Shown here: positions 3,444-5,576 of the stretch, piece by piece | Position numbering within the stretch: position 1 is the first letter of the stretch | How the letters are laid out: each line of letters begins with the position of its first letter | Source of the DNA: Deltaproteobacteria bacterium | GTDB lineage: Bacteria; Desulfobacterota; Desulfobaccia; Desulfobaccales; 0-14-0-80-60-11 | DNA length: 5,576 nt | NCBI GenBank assembly: GCA_021817645.1 | Contig: JAKAGH010000221.1 | Location: forward strand, 1 to 5,576 | Direction: 5' to 3' | The notes under the pieces: model-generated | Seen by the model: the letters and a program-made list of their open reading frames with translations, nothing else | Told to the model about the DNA's origin: nothing | The model's database searches: none | Program-made: the position numbers and the translations under genes

Positions 3444-5576
3444 TCAGAACGAGACCTTCAATTGACCGGTCACTGCCTGGGAAATGAAGCTATTCCCCAG
3501 GTCCGCGTCGTAGCGCAGGGAGGCCGAGATACCCGTCTTGCTGACGAAGGCGACTTCGGCTCCCAAAACGGCCCGGTTTTCTCCGAGGCTCCGGCTGTTC
3601 ATGGCGATGCCAACAGTGGGCGCGCCTTGGAAGGCCGCGGGGACGCTCAACTTGTCGATCCCAAAATCATGCAACCAGGCCGCGGTGACCTTGGGGACGA
3701 TAGTCCCTTGCGAGATTTTGACCGGCCGCGCCAGGCGCGCTCCTACTTCGGAGGCCAAGGAGTTAGACTGGCGGCTGCCGATATTCAAGCCCAGAGCGCC
3801 TGCTCCGCTTTCCTGGAAACTGCCTTCGTTGAGATAGATGTAAGAAAGGGCAGTGAAAGGCTGGATGACAAACCCTTGAGGCCGGAAGGTATAGCCCCCT
3901 TCGATCACCGAAGACAGAGAATCCCCATCGTGGGAGCTGGTGGCACCGAGCCGGCCGACCCCCAGGTCGATTAAATGACTGTCACGGAATTGATGCTTGC
4001 CGTAGGCGAGGGCGCCTTCCACGTAAGCCCGGTCGGTAAAGTAGGTCCCGTAAAGGGTCGCAAAGTAGCTATTGAAATTGCTATGGCCCCAATCGCCGCT
4101 GAGGTCCAGGTTGGTGCCGGCATAACCGCCACCGACTCCGGCAACCAATTGGTCCGTGAAGGCATAGTCGAAACCGGCGCAGGTGCCTGCCGTGATATAT
4201 TTGAAACCAGTGAACCCATCAGCGCTGCTGTGGGCAAACTGGCTGAAGCCGTTAAGCCAGAAGCCTGCCCTTTTTTGTATGGAGGCGGGCTCCGCCTGAC
4301 CCAGAAATTGCCCCAGCTGTGCATCGGGTCCATTGAAGGCCAGCAGGACGGGTTTCGCCGGTGACTGAGACAGCGCGGTGTTCGCCGCCCCCCAAAATCT
4401 CGGACGCAGCCAGTCCATGCGGTCTTGGAAGCCGCGCAGGTATTGGCGGTTTATCTGGATCGCGGCCAGCGTGTCCGCTTCATTAGTGTAGGGCAGAGGG
4501 GTATCGTAAGCGCCGCCCAAGCCTCGAGCATCGGCCAAACCGAGGTAATAGCCCAGCACGGGGTTCAGCCACTGCCCTCCCCCCGCGAGCAAAATCTTAT
4601 TGATAGCACCGCCAATGAGGTGTTGATTCCGGGACAGGTCTGCGGGGTTGAAGTCAATATTAGAGCTGAGCACCAGATCCGTGGCATTGGGAATGAGGAG
4701 TTGATTTTTCATGACCGCGGTATTGGGCGACATCAGACTGAGGCCCGTGTAGTCGCCGCCGCCCGCAGCGGAGATGATCAGATCCTGATGGGACCCCGGC
4801 AGGATGGACAAGAGATTTTGGTGGTTGATCTCCATCTGGCCGCCGACTTTAGCCGTGCCGCTGACCAGGAGTTGATCCGCGGTCAGCCGCAGGTGATCCA
4901 CATCCACCTGGAGCAGGCCTGTCTGCACGAGATTGCCGGTGAGGCTGGTGGCGGCGACCACCCCTTGGTCGCCGATGGCCAGGGTCCCGGTGCTGATCAG
5001 GCTGTTGCCCGCGCCGAGATTAACCACCGCCCCGCTCTGAAACGTCCCCATATTATTGAAGACATTTTGCCCCTGGCCGAGGTTGATGGAACAGAGCATG
5101 GAGCCATAGTTGTTGATGGTGGTATTGGCGCCATCGGTGCTGGTGACCGCGTACCCTTGGGTTTGGATGAGGCCGTAATTCTGCAGGAGGTTGTTTTTGC
5201 CGTCCACAAATTTCACCGCCGTGGCGGACTGGGAGGCACAGTAGACCACCCCGGTTTGGGCAATGGTCACGGAAATATTGCCGTTGCCCGCGTCCCCTTT
5301 GCTCTGGGCGTAGATGCCATTGGCGCCTTGCCCCTGGGTTTGAATCTGGCCGGACACATTGATATCGATATCGCCGGCATAGCTGAGGCCGCCTCCCGAG
5401 CTTTTACCGCTGACACTCTGGGCCACGATGCCGTGGGCATAACCCCCCGTGGTATAGATGGTGCCGCTATTATTGATGGTGATGGCGCCGCTGGAGCCGC
5501 TGCCGCCGGCGCTGCCGGCGTTGCCGTCCACGTTCACGCCGCCGCCGCCCACGCTCTGGGCCACGATGCCCGCGGC
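3444..5576 (-). CDS. Autotransporter (type V secretion) with beta-helix repeats and C-terminal barrel, 5' end beyond window
   Basis: The frame is open from the right edge to TGA at 3446-3444, giving 710 visible residues. The visible passenger starts with Gly/Ser/Asn-rich beta-helix repeats of the pattern GI(V/Y)AQS ... I-INNSG-I-T-G, then strands such as LVQTGLLQVDVD and ADQLLVSGTAKVGG. A linker rich in Asn and Asp, with YLRGFQDRMDWLRPRFW, leads to the autotransporter barrel (PF03797 type, about 4268-3447). That barrel, about 274 residues, opens AGFWLNGFSQ, contains AGFDYAFTDQLVAGVGGGY and IEGGYTF, and ends in KVSF with the terminal Phe that outer-membrane proteins show to the Bam machinery. 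It should insert in the outer membrane and display the passenger outside. Three cysteines (YCAS, MLCS, GTCAG) are unusual for a passenger/barrel. An internal GTG at 5564 is not the true start, because the repeat continues upstream of it (AAGI). The passenger's function cannot be read from what is visible. Confidence 0.92.
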   Translation of the reverse strand, partial: AAGIVAQSVGGGGVNVDGNAGSAGGSGSSGAITINNSGTIYTTGGYAHGIVAQSVSGKSSGGGLSYAGDIDINVSGQIQTQGQGANGIYAQSKGDAGNGNISVTIAQTGVVYCASQSATAVKFVDGKNNLLQNYGLIQTQGYAVTSTDGANTTINNYGSMLCSINLGQGQNVFNNMGTFQSGAVVNLGAGNSLISTGTLAIGDQGVVAATSLTGNLVQTGLLQVDVDHLRLTADQLLVSGTAKVGGQMEINHQNLLSILPGSHQDLIISAAGGGDYTGLSLMSPNTAVMKNQLLIPNATDLVLSSNIDFNPADLSRNQHLIGGAINKILLAGGGQWLNPVLGYYLGLADARGLGGAYDTPLPYTNEADTLAAIQINRQYLRGFQDRMDWLRPRFWGAANTALSQSPAKPVLLAFNGPDAQLGQFLGQAEPASIQKRAGFWLNGFSQFAHSSADGFTGFKYITAGTCAGFDYAFTDQLVAGVGGGYAGTNLDLSGDWGHSNFNSYFATLYGTYFTDRAYVEGALAYGKHQFRDSHLIDLGVGRLGATSSHDGDSLSSVIEGGYTFRPQGFVIQPFTALSYIYLNEGSFQESGAGALGLNIGSRQSNSLASEVGARLARPVKISQGTIVPKVTAAWLHDFGIDKLSVPAAFQGAPTVGIAMNSRSLGENRAVLGAEVAFVSKTGISASLRYDADLGNSFISQAVTGQLKVSF
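5416..5432 (-). repeat. Direct repeat in the autotransporter passenger, copy 2
   Basis: Seventeen bases are identical to 5554-5570 and encode GIVAQS. The two copies are 138 bp (46 codons) apart in the same frame, and a diverged third unit (GIYAQS) follows 38 codons further on. These are beta-helix repeat units. Confidence 0.7.
5554..5570 (-). repeat. Direct repeat in the autotransporter passenger, copy 1
   Basis: This is the partner of 5416-5432, encoding GIVAQS at the very edge of the window. The repeat array therefore probably continues into the unseen upstream part of the gene. Confidence 0.7.

Noticed and set aside
3462..4364. Plus- and minus-strand alternative frames inside the autotransporter
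   Set aside because: The autotransporter frame is continuous with a full barrel. The others are by-products of GC-rich codon use.
1..5576. CRISPR array, tRNA or rRNA gene
   Set aside because: No regularly spaced identical repeats of CRISPR length and no cloverleaf or rRNA-like conserved sequence were seen on either strand.

Overview
The window is a GC-rich bacterial segment with three real protein genes, all on the minus strand, and between them about 1.7 kb of mobile-element debris and a group II intron. The protein types suggest a Gram-negative, diderm bacterium: a periplasmic binding-protein-like sensor with a signal peptide, an OmpH/Skp-like lipoprotein and a classical (type V) autotransporter. 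The sensor architecture and the IS3 type would suit a deltaproteobacterium (Desulfobacterota), but that placement is inference from recalled family resemblance, not a search.

Layout, left to right. Positions 1-998 (minus) hold the N-terminal 332 residues of a secreted ABC_sub_bind-type protein. Its last visible residues match the part that in related proteins leads into a membrane anchor and histidine kinase, and the gene runs off the left edge. An AT-rich leader and a terminator-like hairpin (about 1067-1097, minus) follow, then about 270 bases with no supportable gene. Positions 1366-2014 (minus) are a compact, ORF-less group II intron. It has a 5' GTGCG end, a 34-nt domain V, a domain VI with a bulged A, and a 7-nt EBS1 that exactly complements the exon abutting the 5' splice site. 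Positions 2139-2219 (minus) and 2284-2750 (plus) are two head-to-head IS3-family transposase remnants, the second a patchwork of pieces from orfA and orfB.

The right 2.8 kb is the envelope part. A short OmpH-like lipoprotein gene (2779-3273, minus) appears to start at a TTG behind a strong Shine-Dalgarno and has its own TATAAT box. Upstream of it on the same strand is the 3' portion of a large autotransporter (3444-5576, minus) with beta-helix repeats and a complete C-terminal barrel. Its 5' end lies beyond the right edge.

The OmpH-like protein may help fold or protect the autotransporter or other outer-membrane proteins in the periplasm; that is inference from adjacency and family role. The mobile debris separates this pair from the sensor gene, so no functional link with the sensor is claimed. 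I found no clearly new system. The most distinctive item is the small, structurally intact-looking group II intron that lacks a maturase.
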